Below, in pieces: positions 49,701 through 63,100 of a DNA stretch of 64,000 nt. Numbering within the stretch: position 1 is the stretch's first letter; the number at the start of each line of letters is the position of its first letter. The DNA comes from Himantopus leucocephalus (Eukaryota > Chordata > Aves > Charadriiformes > Recurvirostridae). Location: contig RSEF01000027.1 in assembly GCA_003993805.1 (NCBI GenBank), forward strand, positions 1,000,690-1,064,689. Direction: 5' to 3'. The notes beneath the pieces are model-generated. The model made no database searches and was not told the origin of the DNA. It was given only the letters and a program-made list of their open reading frames with translations. The translations under genes were made by a program, and so were the position numbers.

Positions 49701-50292
49701 TCCACAGGTTTAGTCCTTACTGAGGCTGTTCCCACACGTTCTATGGAGACTATTCCAACAAAGCTAATATTTGCCTTCGTAACCAGCCCTGTTCTCATCT
49801 CAGGTGCTGAGATTCTCCCTGTGCCCACGCACGGGCCCACTCCCACGGATGGCTGTCAACTCCGGCCCCAACCTGAGCGTATTTGTATAAAAAAACGTGT
49901 ACAGGGAAACACAAATTCCACAGAAAAATCCAACTTTGCAATTTTCTTCCCACCTTCACTAAGCTTACTGATTTATGCCTTGTAATCGCCACAAATGGGC
50001 AAGAATCCCTGAATCTTAATAATTCGAAGTATGCCAGAAGTAAATTTTAAAATCCTAAGCAAAAATTAAATGACCATAAAACGTGTGTTCGCCTCCCAAG
50101 AGACAGCTCTGTTTCAACATGACAGCTTAATTAAAAGCTCAGTAAATTGGTCACAACATTTTTTAATAAACAGTCTTTCTCGACAGCACGCAGGAGAGAG
50201 ACGGTGCTTGTAATGTGGCAGAAGTAATTGAAGTGATCAAAGGTCCCCGTTCCTTTGATGACCTCTGCAGTAGCTAAAATCAGCTTGAACCG

Positions 50293-50307
50293 CTGCTAGA
50301 GGGCAGC
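50293..50307 (+). promoter_or_regulatory. CTCF-like core motif
   Basis: The sequence ctgctagagggcagc fits the core of the vertebrate CTCF binding motif (YAGRKGGCRS type) well. Matches of this quality also occur by chance in 64 kb, so occupancy is unknown. Confidence 0.3.
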
Positions 50308-51607
50308 TCAGGCAGGTGAAGAGTTGGAAACCACATTTATATTCAACAACATCCACTCAATGCAAATTCACATCGCCCAGATTTAACTACACGGGACGGC
50401 ATTTAAAAGTTTTAAGGTGTGGTTGTGTCTCTGAAGCTTCACTGCCGGGTGTGGGACCTGTGCCACGTGTTCGCCTGAGGCTCTGATCTGTCACGCTGGG
50501 AAATATTTGCGCTATGACCCATCGGTTACAGCACCTGGAGACATGGAGGTCGGCATTCCTTGCTCCCAGGGCAGCTCCCTCGTCCTTAACGAGGCTGTCG
50601 GTGAGGTTGGACAGTTGGGACGTGGGGTTGGGAATGCCCCATGTAAGGGATTGCCACACACCCAGGAGCCTCCTCGTCGTTTTCACTGACCCCAACTCCC
50701 TTTTTAACTTCAGGTTGTAAAAAAAAAAAATCATTTGGTTTCAAAATCATCTGTTTTATTTATTTTTAAACACAAAACACTCCTCGGCCACTCAAATGAA
50801 ATGTTTCATTTCAGGAGAAATGCAACACTTCATTCAACCTGAAATTACTTTTTCTTGCCCGTCCAGAAGAGTCAGCGAACCAAAAAATTGGTGATTCCCT
50901 CACCTCTACTTGTTCCCCGCCTCCTAAGCCAGATGGTCCTTTTATTATTTCATCTGAAAAAATACATCCCAGGTCCCTTTCTCACGTGTTTATTCTACGC
51001 AGTCACCTGCGCAGTCAACTCATGCTCTGATCCCGTCACACCAGCCACTTTGCATTCGATCTCTGCCACAGCACTGAACCTTCTTTCCGTTATTTATTTA
51101 TGCGGTGTTTCCTTTCCCCTAGTTTAGGGCTGCGGCGGGAGGCCAGGCAGTTCAGAGCTGTGAGAAGAAAGCGAGAAGTGCCCCTGGGATGCTCCTTCCC
51201 TGCGGCGTTACGGGACTCACTACAACCCTGGTGGCTGAGTCCTTTGCCCGAGTCCTTTGCTCATCTCCACACTCAAAACTCGGTGAGTCGAGGGCTGGGA
51301 CAGTGCCCGGTGAAGCGGGGCTGTGCCCTCTCTCTCACACGTATGAGATGTGGTGATGTGGTGGGAAACCCCGCTAAGATATTTGCCATGAGCTGACTTC
51401 CACCCGTTGCAGAGTCACTCGCCTTTGATCCGTCTCTCTCCTTGAGGTTTTTGTGTTGTTTTTTTTCTGAGAGCAACACTCAGATCACAAGTCCTCAAAA
51501 AATGAAAGACAAAACTTTTTTCAAATCTCTTCTGCAAATGGGGTCACTCTTCCTAACGCTCTGGCAAGAAATCAAACTAAGGAGCTGGTGGCTTCCCAAC
51601 CTCCTGA

Positions 51608-51633
51608 TTTTTTNATTTTTTTTTTTTTTTTTT
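51608..51633. repeat. T-run with an isolated N
   Basis: Six Ts, an N at 51614, an a and 18 Ts. Confidence 0.9.
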
Positions 51634-54229
51634 GCAAAAGTTATGGAAATTAACTTTTCCATCGGGGCCAATTTCATTTGGACTGAAATTTGTGCAGTTT
51701 TTGCATTTCCCAACTACTTTCACCTTAGTCTCATGAAAACCTTTGTTCGTGGTCACACTAGATATAAACCAACCACGACACTGTTCTGCACGTGATGTCT
51801 TTACCCATCTGATGTCTTCACGCACTGGAGAATCCATCTTTAGGACTAACTCACACAGACATCAAACAATGACTGATGAGAAAAAGTCAAATAGAACATT
51901 CCCAAAGACACCTGAGAGTGGATTTTTGGAAAACATTACACAAATAATTGTGAAATCTTTGTGAATACGCTCCAAAATACTCCAGAGCAGTTTAAAGGCA
52001 TTTTGCTCCCCTTTGCACCTCCACCTTTTCTTACGATTCACGTTCGACCTGTGATGTACAAGTGAAAAGAATTTACTCATAACACTGTGTTTAACTGAAA
52101 GGTAGAGAATATTTTCTTAATATCCTGCTGAGGACCAAGGCTGTGGGGCAGCATGTGTTTGTGGATTCACATATGGAACGGCTAACACGGTTACCGCTGG
52201 ATCTTCACTACAGTATAATTCAAGTTAGAGAATTTTTTTCCTCTGTCGAGTCTACCAATCTGTAAATACGAAGATGAAGTTTCTTGCAAAAGCTGACTAT
52301 CTGGAAAGAAGCTATTCGGCGAAGATTTATGAATCATATACAATGCCGTCAGGATTGGCTTGCAAATGATTTACTAAACAAAAATGGGTCTGAGTTCATA
52401 ATGGATGTTACTCAAAACATGAAATTTGACTGGCGCAATATATTTCATCTATTGGACATAAAATGCATTTGCTGTAATAAAGCGAAGACATAAATGTTAA
52501 ATATATTCTTTTTTTCTTTTTCCCCACATGTGGATTTGTGCTTAAGAATTCTTCTCGGCTGCTGGAAGTGTGATTGATAACAGACTTGCTGACAGCTTCA
52601 CTAACACCAGTTCAGCGTTGGGCAAATTTACTTTGGAGTATACTCGCCTCAAACAAATATACTTTGGAGTCCATTAAAACTGTTTGTGAATTTGGGTTTG
52701 AAGCCTTCAGCAATTTCAGCAGCTCCAGAGCTTTCGGGAAGATGGATTGTAGCATCTGCCGGTTCACAGCTTCTAAACCACTGATTGCTTGGAGCTGGGA
52801 GGGGATAACTGGGAAAAGGATTTTATCCCGCTCGTGGCCACTGCTGGAGGCGCGGTGCTGGGTTTGACTAGCTGGTCCTACGGCTTATTTCTTAGAGCGA
52901 AGAGACTAGGCTTTGCCTGCGCAGAATTCAAAGACATTCTATCAAAATGATGACAGCAACTTGTCTTCCTCCCTTCCCCAGCAGGAACATCCCGGGGGCA
53001 CTGCACAACCGCACCCCCCCCTCCCCGACATCCAAAACAAAAGCTAGTGAGATATTGCCATCATATTTCTGCTCCAAGTCTTCATTTAGGCTGTTCTGCC
53101 CACCGCCGCAGACGCTGTGCCCTTTCAGGACGCAGTTTCACAGCCAGGTTAAGTCTACAGAGGTGCCAGCTCCTGACAAAACACAGGTCCCCACCGTCCC
53201 GGTGGCCGGGACACGTTTCTCTTCCATCCGTGCCTCGCTCATACATCCTCACGGGCCTATCAGAAATCATCCTGTTGTGTTTTAAATATTTTGTTAGAGA
53301 GACGATGGATTTTTTTGCCATCATCTTCACATTTCTGACCATCTCAGCCTCTTGGGGGGAGAATACGAAAAGGCATCCCGTGCTTTTGATGCTGTGGACA
53401 CAGCTGTATTATTCGTCCCCTTGGTACAAAGAGGACTGTACCAGGAACGCTACCCGCTGCACAAATGACACCTGAAATGGCCTTACACCCAGATGGACCC
53501 GCTCCAGCTGCCTCGGAGGCCGTCTGGACAATGTCTAACAGCTGTCTTGCTGGGATATTTTGACGTATGCGTCCTAGAACTGAAATACATTGAGGGATAA
53601 AATTTCTGTCCTATGCGGGACAATCCTATGCAGCCCGCGGACCACAGCTCATCAGCGGGAACAGGACCTCCAAGCGCCTCTCCACACCGCACCGTGGCGA
53701 CTCGCATAGTCCCTGTTTAACCTCACAAGGTGTTATTTCCTGGGGGTTTGCAGGACGGCTTCCAGCCAGCCCGGGGTCTGGAAGTGATCAGAGCTGAATC
53801 GGAGCTCCCGGGCTCAGACATACCCTACATTAATTTTAATCACAACAGAACTTCAGGTTGTTCTTCAAAGAAAATTCTTTAATGTTTCCCTTTTGTGGGA
53901 TTCAGAAGGCTTCTCCTAAAATTTCTGTATTTCCAACAGGACAGAAATTACGAATCCTGTCCAGCTGGTTGGAGAAAATAACCCCTGCAGCCCCCCCACC
54001 CCGGAGGCACCCCCCTGCCAGCCTCCCTCCCACGGGAGACGCAGGACTGCCTCGTACCCCAGGGGCCGCACGGAAACCTGCTCCCAAATCCCTGATCCCA
54101 CTGGCTCCGGTCCTGATGCAGTGTCACTACAGGGAGCAGCAATGTTTTCAAAGACCAGGCACGATATCACATCTCCAGGTTTGGCCTCAGACCTCTGGAA
54201 TCAAAAAAGGAGGCTGTGCTGCATGAGAA

Positions 54230-54480
54230 TGAGATACTAATTAGCTAATAATCTCTAACGGTCAAAGGAAAATGAATATGACTAGCTGTCATTAAGATGG
54301 TTTTGAAAGCCTTTCTTTAGTGTATAAAGCACATTAAAAATGATTTCATGATCCATCATGCCGTATGGTTTCTACAGCATAAAAGAGGAATTATCGGCAA
54401 TCATAAAGCATACAATGACCATCATTTAGCCTTGTCGTTAGCGGCAGCAGCGAGCGAATCAAACCGCGGCTGCAAATAAA
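54230..54480. promoter_or_regulatory. AT-rich, conserved-looking non-coding block (speculative)
   Basis: About 250 bp of simple-repeat-free, AT-rich sequence holds homeodomain-type cores (gatactaattagctaataa) and motifs such as gcacattaaaaatgatttca and ggcaatcataaagcatacaa. It differs sharply in base composition from the GC-rich flanks. The look is that of a developmental enhancer, but this is only an impression. Confidence 0.22.
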
Positions 54481-56739
54481 GAACAACTCGCTTGACTTTT
54501 CAGTCCCTAGGGGTTTGCTTTGTCCAGCCCGTGGGACCACACTTCACAGCGACCTCCTTTCACGGGTGACAGCTGAATGGGATTCCTTCCACGCTCCACG
54601 GGCTGCCTTCCCAGTCCTCGCAGGGACGGGGCAGAGCAGCCCGGGACAGCCGGGCTCAGGCGCGGGTCTGCTGCCCATCCTTACGAGAGGGGGGCTGCAC
54701 CGCGAGATCAAACCGAAAGCTTCCCAAGTCCCTTCTGCCAAGCGACAGCCGGCTTCTTCCTTGCGAGTGAAGGAACGGGCGTCCTTCGGTTTAGCCTCAG
54801 TCTGTCTCCAGCCCCTCTCAGCGCTGTTCCCGCCAGACAGCTACAACACAGGTTACCCGACTCCGGTTTGCATCCAAGTTCATGGAGGAATTGTGCGCGT
54901 GCCAGGCTTTGGAGCCTACTGTCTCTGATAACTCGGGGCCAAGAACCGTCAGTGAAAGTGTTTCATTTTAGAGGGAATATCAAAAATGTCTCAATGGGCA
55001 AGAAACAAAGGAAAAACAAGAAAGAAAAAAAAGAAAAAAAGAAAGGTCAATGTTTCCTGCAAAAATCCTTCAGGTGACACTGGTCCCCTCTGCTTTCCGG
55101 CACCATCTGCAAACTGACATTCAGGAGGCTCCGAACAGCACGAGAAGATCCCTGTGCAAAGAGCGGTCAGTTTAAATAAATCATGCCTTTCCCCGAATGA
55201 GGGCAGCGGCAGGTGTAGCGAACAGCCACAGAGAGCAACCCCGCTCCCTGCCCACAGCAAAACATCCAAACACAAACCATGTGGTGGGCTCTGGCAGCTG
55301 CTTTTCCAGCTGAAACAAGATAGAAATACATCCTACTAACTCAAGGTTTTGGCCTAAAGAGACTTGTTGGTCTTCCTACAGCACAGGCAAAGGGATGACA
55401 CCAGTTGTTGGTGTGGCTCGTTGGCTCTTTTAGATTGCTGAATGACAAATATCGCTCAGGTCTCAGCGGTGGCACCGCCACAGCGACCCGGGGAAGTAAC
55501 TCCACCGGGTTTTTAGGAGCACGGCTTGGAGGAACGGCTTCCAGGAGCCGCACAGCCCCACGCGGCGCTCACCTCTTGCCACGGTGGCTATAAATCACCT
55601 CTACAGCCCCGTTCCCGGGGTGGGGCACGGCAGCTCTCCTGCCTGCTGTCCCCCAGGTCATACTGGGAGGGAAGGCTGGTTCCCACAGCAATACTGGCTG
55701 CAGTCACAAACCTATTTCTGTTATCCAGAGGTTTCCCCAGACCAGAGACTCCCCAGAAACGCAGCTGGCACAGGTAACAGATGCACTGCGTAAGTCCTTG
55801 CTCGAACTGTCACCTTCCAGAGGCTGATTTAGTATTAAATCTTGAAGTGAGAGATAAATCCTCATCAGCATGGAAAAACCCATGGACTGGCCCAGCCAAC
55901 CCTCCACCAAACTCACACAGCTGACAGACCTAAGAAAAGCACCGCAAATATCTCAAGGTCAAAAATGCTTTCCTGCAGCCTTATTTTCTTTTATTAGGTC
56001 TTTCAGCCGTATTAAAATGTACTGGAGAGGCTTTTATGCAGGAACTAGCAAAATTTTAAGTCCGGTCCTTTTCTATTACTGCAACTCTAATGACTTCTTT
56101 GGAATTCTCGCTAAGCGGAAAGCAGGGTAGTCTACTGCTCCCTTACAAACAAAATAAAGCCCAAAGCCATCATTATGCAAATGAAAGAGGAAAGGAACAA
56201 TTTAGCTGTGTTAAAGAGGGGACAGTCTCAGAAGAAGGGTCAGGAGCTTGAGAAAGAGCGCCTTGCCTTGCCAGCAGCCACCTCTGCAATGCTTCGGATG
56301 CTGTTAAATAGGGAGGGACTGGGGCTGGGACAGTGACGGGGACGGAGGTTCAGGTGCTGATCCTGGCTCGAAGAGGAGGAGGCGGATAGGTAACACCTGA
56401 ATCACAGCTCCGAGGTGGCCCTGGGGCACCTGGAGCGGGCAGGGCTTCGTATCACACCGCCGTGAAACAAACTGCTGGGTTTGGGTCTTGCAGTTGCAAA
56501 ATTAAAGTATTTTCACAGATCCGTTCAAAAGTCTGCATAAATGTTTCTCTACATCAGGTCTCTCTTCTCTCCAAGCCCCCGAACACAAAGAAATGCCCCA
56601 ACTCAGCTGAAACACCATTTCTCTGCATTAACAGTTCAGATAATGATTTCTTTTGCACAGGACCCACATTTTGCATTGCCCCATAGGGGGTGGCTCACGG
56701 TGGATTTTGGGACCTGGGAACACGCAGAGCCCGTGGGAG

Positions 56740-56830
56740 GGCTTGAACCGAAACCTCTACTGATGCACAGCAGTTTGTGTTTCTAGGAGAATATTTCTCT
56801 CCTGGCAGGAGAGGACAACGGCCGCTGAAT
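56740..56830 (-). repeat. First copy of a diverged direct repeat with coding-like register
   Basis: This segment matches 57453-57545. A 25-bp core at 56788-56812 is identical in both, and flanking matches include ggcttgaa and aaacctct. On the minus strand it reads AAVVLSCQERNILLETQTAV, then a few residues, a stop, and RF-RFKP. The stop means this copy is not an intact coding segment. Confidence 0.75.
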
Positions 56831-57452
56831 CCGGGGCCGTGGGCGGAGGGGGCTGCGGTGCGCGGCGGCAGAGGTGAGTATAAGCAGGAGGCAGAGGCTG
56901 GAAAGGGGTTTCACTTCCACGCTCGTGCCCAAGCCCATGAGCACCGTGCTGCACAACCACTTCAGCTGCAATAAAGCTTAAAGGAGTGAGATTTACAACT
57001 GCCCTGGTGTCTGCTAGAGGTCGTCTTTTTTGTCTTTTGCGTTCTTTCTGGGGGGTACATCTCCCTTCCCAAACCTTAAAGACCAGACTTTCAAAGGTGT
57101 TCTGGTTCCACAACAGCTTTGAAGATCTGGCCCAAAGCCTTCAATCAGGGGCTACTGGAGTCAAGAGAGGGAAATACGTTCTTTCTGCAGGGGATGAAAA
57201 AAAAAAAAAATCACCTTGTGTTTGCTCCGCTCTTCTGAGCAAATGAAGTGTTGTCTGTTGAAGCAGCAGTGTGGAAGGAGGCAGGGCTGGGCCGGGCACA
57301 GGGCTGGAAAGGGAGGAGCGGGATGTCACGGGAAGGTTACAGATCTGATCGCGCTGGCAGCACGCCCCCAGCCCAGCTCTGACACATGAAAGAGGATTTT
57401 ATCCAGCTTGAACACGTTGCCTGCAGCCTCAGTGCAGATCACGCGGATTAAT

Positions 57453-57545
57453 GGCTTGAAATTAAACCTCTGCTCATGCAAAAGAGCAGTGTGAGTTTCC
57501 AGCAGAATATTTCTCTCCTGGCAGGAGAAAGCAACTGCCGTGTGG
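57453..57545 (-). repeat. Second copy of a diverged direct repeat with coding-like register
   Basis: This copy reads on the minus strand TAVAFSCQERNILLETHTAL, then LHEQRFNFKPLI, without a stop in the matched part. Relative to the first copy the spacing changes by 3 bases between the outer and core matches, so the register is kept. The family is not recognised; it may be an old unnamed transposon or a local duplication. Confidence 0.75.
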
Positions 57546-59564
57546 CATTTGCACAGGGGCTGCTGGTGGGCAGGCATCTACGGAAGAGCAACTAAATCAT
57601 TCCTTTCCCAGCTGCAGTAATATTTCTCCCCACTGCACGTTACAGCCGAGCTCCCCCGACTCCCACTACAATGGCTGAAACTCAATGAAGGCGAAGAAAT
57701 CAAGAAGCGCCTGCTCCGTGCCGTCACCCCGACGGCAGATGAGCTCTACCCAAAGCAGGATTACACAAGATGAATCTTCAAAGACCGGTTCTACGTACCG
57801 AGATGTTCAAGAGCTTCACCTCTTTCCACTCTGCTAAGGCTGATGCCTCCTGGAGCAGTAAGGCCACAGGAGAAAGAGAACCATACAACCATGATCAGCC
57901 TTGAGTTGGATAAACCCAGTTGTGTCCTCGTGCTAATACACATCAGCCTTTTTTCCCCAGTATCCGCAGCAAAAAATGCCTACAGCTCCCTGGCTGCATC
58001 GAAGGTCGGTAGGGTGAGGGCTCAGCAAACACTGCCTCAACAACTCAAAAGAGTGTGTGTCTACCACAGCTACGCCTCCAGGGAACAGCGTGTTTGCAGC
58101 AGTAACGCCCGTCTACGCCATAACACACCTCTCCTGGTCTGCAGTGCCCAGGTCAGAGTCGCAGCCAAGAGACAGGGAGGAAGGGCGGGTGACACTTGCT
58201 TCTTCCAGCCCAGAGAGAGACGGACCCACCTGGAAATACAGTTTCACGCTTATTGGACCCTGAAGGGGTCTCCAGGCCCCACAGACTGTGACGCAAAGCT
58301 CTTATCAGCTATTCTGCGGTTAAAGTAGAAGGTGAGGAGTAGCAGAGGGAGGAGATGGCGCAAACCCAACCCACCCAAGCAGTGGCACAGACCTTTCCGC
58401 GGGCTCATCGTCCCAGAGGGGCTGCCCCCAGCAAGAGAGGAACCTTACGGTGTTTCTTAGCTCACCCAAAGCAGCCCTAAACGCCAGCAGTAAGCACAAC
58501 CCGCCATGCAGAGGCCCCAGCACCGTAAGCACGAGCCCCATCTCTCTCTCGCTCACAGGTTCAAAACCAGAAGCGCGTGGTGGGAAGCCAGACGCAGACC
58601 TTGGCGTCTCCTCAGCCACTCCTGCCACCGTCGGGCCCCGGAGCAGGCCCGGCTCGGGTATTTAATACCTGCAGGGTATTTTAAAACAACTTTCAGTTAA
58701 TAAATAGTGAGGTGGAAGCACCTGCGACCAGCGCTCGTTGCAGAACAAAGGAGAAGCTCTTGCTGTCCGGGAGCTGATTCCCAAGGCACGGAGCAACCGC
58801 GGGCTCTCCTCACCAGGAAGCAACGTCTAATACGGAAGAACATGCACAATCATTTGCACGCAGTTAAAAGCGTTTTAACAGCTTTCCCCAAAACACGATT
58901 TTTGCCCAAGGCTGACAGATTTTCCCTTCTTGTCAGACACAGGAACAACAAAGTAGCCCGCGAGGGAGGAGACTCCAACTCCGTGAACCCGCAGACGCGA
59001 CTCTCCTCTGCCTTCACCAGCCAAAACCAGCAGTAACTGCTTTTTCAGACTCGGCGATTCTGCTTCCCCATTACAGTAAAACCGCAAATGTGGCTTTGCC
59101 TTTTCATGGTAGAAGAATAACCATATTTCTGCCTAATATCTTACATTTTCTGTTAGCACATACCATCCCAGGAGCCCGTCAAGAAGAGCCACGCGGCCAG
59201 CGCAGCTCCGCGAGCACCGGCACAGGGCTCTTCTCCGCTCCCGCCCCCTCTCCGCTGGCTGGGATGCAGTCAGATATGGTTTTGTTATGATTACTTTAAT
59301 TTTGTTTTCATCAAAACCAGATGAAAACCCTTCCCCAGAGGCTATTGGCAAAGATAGAAATGGGAAATGCAGACGAGTGGTATCTACTAATAATTACGTC
59401 GCATTTCCCAGCTAGCGGTTCCCAGTAGCACCACGGAGCCGCACAGCCAAGATCAGTTCTCGGGACGATGCCCGGGCTGGGCAGTTGCTGTTTACGCCTG
59501 GCAATCTCCTCTCTGCTTGCTGTGGTTTGTTTGGCTTTTCGATTATTCATTGGTTTCAGACTCC

Positions 59565-59594
59565 GGGGGTGAGCTGGGGGCTGGGGGGGTGGGG
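59565..59594 (+). other. G-quadruplex motif
   Basis: Four G runs of 5, 5, 7 and 4 are separated by loops of 6, 2 and 1 bases. A further G7 run lies about 20 bases downstream. Confidence 0.7.
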
Positions 59595-60039
59595 ATTTGT
59601 TTTTGTGTTTGTGCTGGGGGGGTGGTTTGGGTTTTATTTTACAGATTTCAACTCTGGGATTTAGTGTTTTCCCCAGCGACAGGCCTCTCGTACATCAAAA
59701 GAGATTTTTCCGCCGCTCTGAATTTATATACTCTGAATCTACTGACTCAACACAGCTGGACCAAGGAGGTCATCCGAAATATTTTTCACCTTTTCCCCTT
59801 GCAGAGGGAGAATGAAATAGCAATCAAATATTTATTTTAGATCCCAGCGATCTAACACACATGCCTTGGGTTTAGCAGGGGCTTTCAAAGCCCTTCTAAA
59901 TAAATTCCCAGATATTTTCCTTTTTTTCCCCCCTCGTATTTAGAAAAGCACAGGCATATGCAGTCCTTTTACTGCGCCACTTCCCAAGCTGTTTCTGACT
60001 GTTTACTCTCCCTGTAAAGTTTCTTAGCAATGAGGGCAT

Positions 60040-60115
60040 CATAAAAACCTCCCTCCATCACCTCCCCCTCTTCCTTTCCTCCTCCCCTCATCCCACCTTC
60101 CCTTCACTTGCAGAT
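60040..60115. repeat. Polypyrimidine tract
   Basis: About 75 bp are almost only C and T on the plus strand (cctccccctcttcctttcct and similar), with a few As. It could form triplex DNA, but such tracts are common in introns. Confidence 0.6.
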
Positions 60116-63100
60116 GCTTCAGAACAAACCGCCTATCATGCGTTCGGTGGCTCTGGGCCATTAAAACCCAGGTCTGGTATTAGTGCTGTGGAAATGGAGA
60201 GCTTTCATCGCCACTCCAGAATGGTTTTTTATGGGTAATTGATGGGAAGCCACAGACGGCTGTTGACAGCGCAGAGAGATTAAGCAGTTTGCTGCGCAGG
60301 GGAAGCCTGGCCAGTCCATCCGCCCTGCTTCAGTGGCCAATCTCTAAAGGAATAAATGATGCTCGTAAACACATCATTTTTCTCCAAATCATTAGGCCCT
60401 TCCTCGCCACGGCGCGGTCTGGCAGGCAGGGCCTGATCCAACACCCAGGAAGCCCGTGGGAGTCATTCCTGCCAACCTGGCACAGATGTACAAACCGTTT
60501 AGAGTCAGAATTACCGAAGAGCGGAGGCGCCCAGGGAGGAGCTCAGTGAAATTTAGACCCTCGAATTCAAAACTGCAATTAGAAAAAGCCAGGTGTTCAG
60601 CTTAATCCTCAATGTGCTGGACCACGATGCTCCCTGGGCATTTGAAGTTGTATCTCTGTGCTCCCAGTCCCAGTTTCGAGCTCGCTTCAGCCCCTTCTCG
60701 GTACGGATAGGAACACAAAGCTGGAGGGACAGCTATCTTCTTTCTCCAGGGTACCCTACTGCTACGAACAACTGCAGAACCAAATCCAAGATCGTCTCCT
60801 GTTCGGTGAAATTCATACCGCATTTTCTACCAGAAATATGGAAGGATGCTTTCCCACCTCCCCTTTTGCTTAAGTCCTGCCATCATATAGAAAAGCTTTT
60901 AACATCATCAGACCGGAGGAAGACGGAGCAGCAGAAGAAGCAGGACTCCAGCGCTGGGTAATCGGGGCACGCAGGAAAGCAGCCCCGTTCTCCTCAGATT
61001 TACTTTATTGGCTTTACTGCTGCTGCTGCTCAGTTAAAGTCGTGTTAGAAACCAAAATAATAATAAGAAAAAAATAACAGTTACAGATGAAGGCTCTCAA
61101 GTGCCAGAGCAGGTTTGATGGGAAGCTGGATCGTAACAGCTCTGCAGCGTGTGGTGCCTGATTTATCTGTGCAGGATGGGCTTCACTGGGGGCTTCCAGA
61201 AGTTGGGACCTGGTAGAGGTTTAATGAACAAAGGAGACAAATTCAATCTCTACAATCCTTTTTTGTCCTCTGGTAAATATTGCCCTTGAATTTCATGCTA
61301 TGTGCTGGGCCAGAAAAAAGCTAATGATCCAAGATGTAAACATTTTATTTCCTGTCTCCAAAGCTGAACACAACTTTAACCCTTGCCCGGCAAGCATCAG
61401 CGGCTGTCAGGAAAGCTTTTATGGACTTACAGGGCAAGATCCTGGCCCTGCTGAAGTAAATGGGACTTTTGTCATTGCCTTGGGGCATTTTGGGAAAAAA
61501 AGGAAAGAGGAAACCACCAAGGGCAGAAACAGAATTGGCATTAGACACTGCCCCCACAGTAGATGCAGGCTGGCTGCAAGGAGACCTGCACGTCAGGGCG
61601 CCCCAGACATCCCACCTGCAGCTACACCAAGACACGACACCCAGACTGGAATAATTAATTCCTCAGGCATTTTGCCCTCCAAAAGTGGGCAACCCGAGAG
61701 GAAGGAGATGCTTTGGATGGAACTGGGAGGGTGTTTAGAGGAGAGATGCCCCGCCTGAGCCAAGCTTCTTTTAAGGTCAGCAGAAATTAATTCAAAGTCA
61801 GCGCTGTTAACGGGGCACGGTGCAATTCATCTCAGCCTCAAGTAGATACCTTCAGCTGGCCCGAGGATTCCCACCCCAAACTCTGCTGTCTATAAAGGCA
61901 TCTGAGGGCGCCCAGCTGAGGTAACCTTACACGTCTGTAAGGGTGGGACCGATGTGAGATGAATCTGCCCCTTGGGGGTGGCTGGGTGGGCAGGAATTAC
62001 ACCTGCCGTTCAATAGAGACATTACGACCACTTGAATTTGTCACTCCCTTTTGTCTCTGTGGACCACCCAGGGATGAAGGGGCTGTGCCCATGACCATGC
62101 AACCAACCGCCTGGAAAAGCATCCTCTGGGCTTGGCCAGGAGCCACAGCACTAGTTTAACCCCGAATCCAGGATGATGCTGTTGCTTTCACCCTTTCCCA
62201 GGCTTTCGAGGATTTGCAGCACGTTGGAGGTTTCAGCAGCTCGCATCTGTACACGTTATGGCCATCTTCCCTCCGTCTGCTGTTCTGTTCTCAGAGACGC
62301 CTGAGAGCACGAAGGATAAAAAATGAGCAGCCACGCCGTTTAATTCAGTCCCAATCATCATTAATAGAGGAACGGGGGAAAAAATGCCCTTGTGTAATTT
62401 AAGCAACTGTTTGCTTAATGTTTCTGGTCATGACATGAAAGCGTACGGTTGATTATTCTTAGTAGGTGCAGGATTATTTCTGACCTGAAGGATTTCTTGC
62501 TTATTGTGCAACCTCTGTCTCAAGCACTGAGTCCTTCTCTGTCTGCCTTATCCAGATTCCTTTAAGAGACGCAGCCCAAGTCAAGATTGAGCAGCAATTT
62601 GTTTTTGTTTACTTGGCCAATTAGGGTCAAGTTAATGAAGCATCGGGTGGAAAACAGCGTCTCTTGTTATGTTGCCACAGCAGCAATTAAAGTTCTCTTG
62701 AAAGAAGGTTAAGGAATTAATTGCAGTGCTTCTTTAGATACCAAAAATAGGCAGAGGTTCTGTCTTAGTTGGTTTGAGGAACTCACTAACCGTCTGGTTT
62801 TGTGGGCAACATTTATTGACAGCACAGTGGAACGAGTTCATTCTTTATTCAGACCTTGCTGGTGTCTGAGGGAGAACATGTGTTGGAAAAGCAGGCGGCA
62901 GCTCTCAGAAAGACAAGTACCGGTAAAGGGATGGACGTGTTTTCCAGAGCTGCTGGCCCTTGGCTGCTGCAATCTCAACAAGAGCGACGGCCCGCTGAGT
63001 AAGAAACGCCTCAAGAACAGGCTGAACAATTTAGAGCGCAAACCCAGGGTGATCACGTCCTGGCCCTTCAGGGACGGCCAACTGACCAAGGGGAGCAAAG

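Larger units (their letters stand above)
45946..54229. other. Non-coding stretch
   Basis: No gene is recognised. It includes the hexamer repeat at 46718, a CTCF-like motif at 50293-50307, a T-run with an N at 51608-51633, and AT-rich sequence at about 52080-52560 in which a 70-codon ATG frame (52284-52493) is open without recognised motifs. Many short frames are present, none with family resemblance. Confidence 0.5.

Noticed and set aside
7417..56182. Octamer (ATGCAAAT) sites at 7417, 14639, 50360 and 56175
   Set aside because: About two are expected by chance on both strands in 64 kb; four scattered sites are not convincing enrichment.
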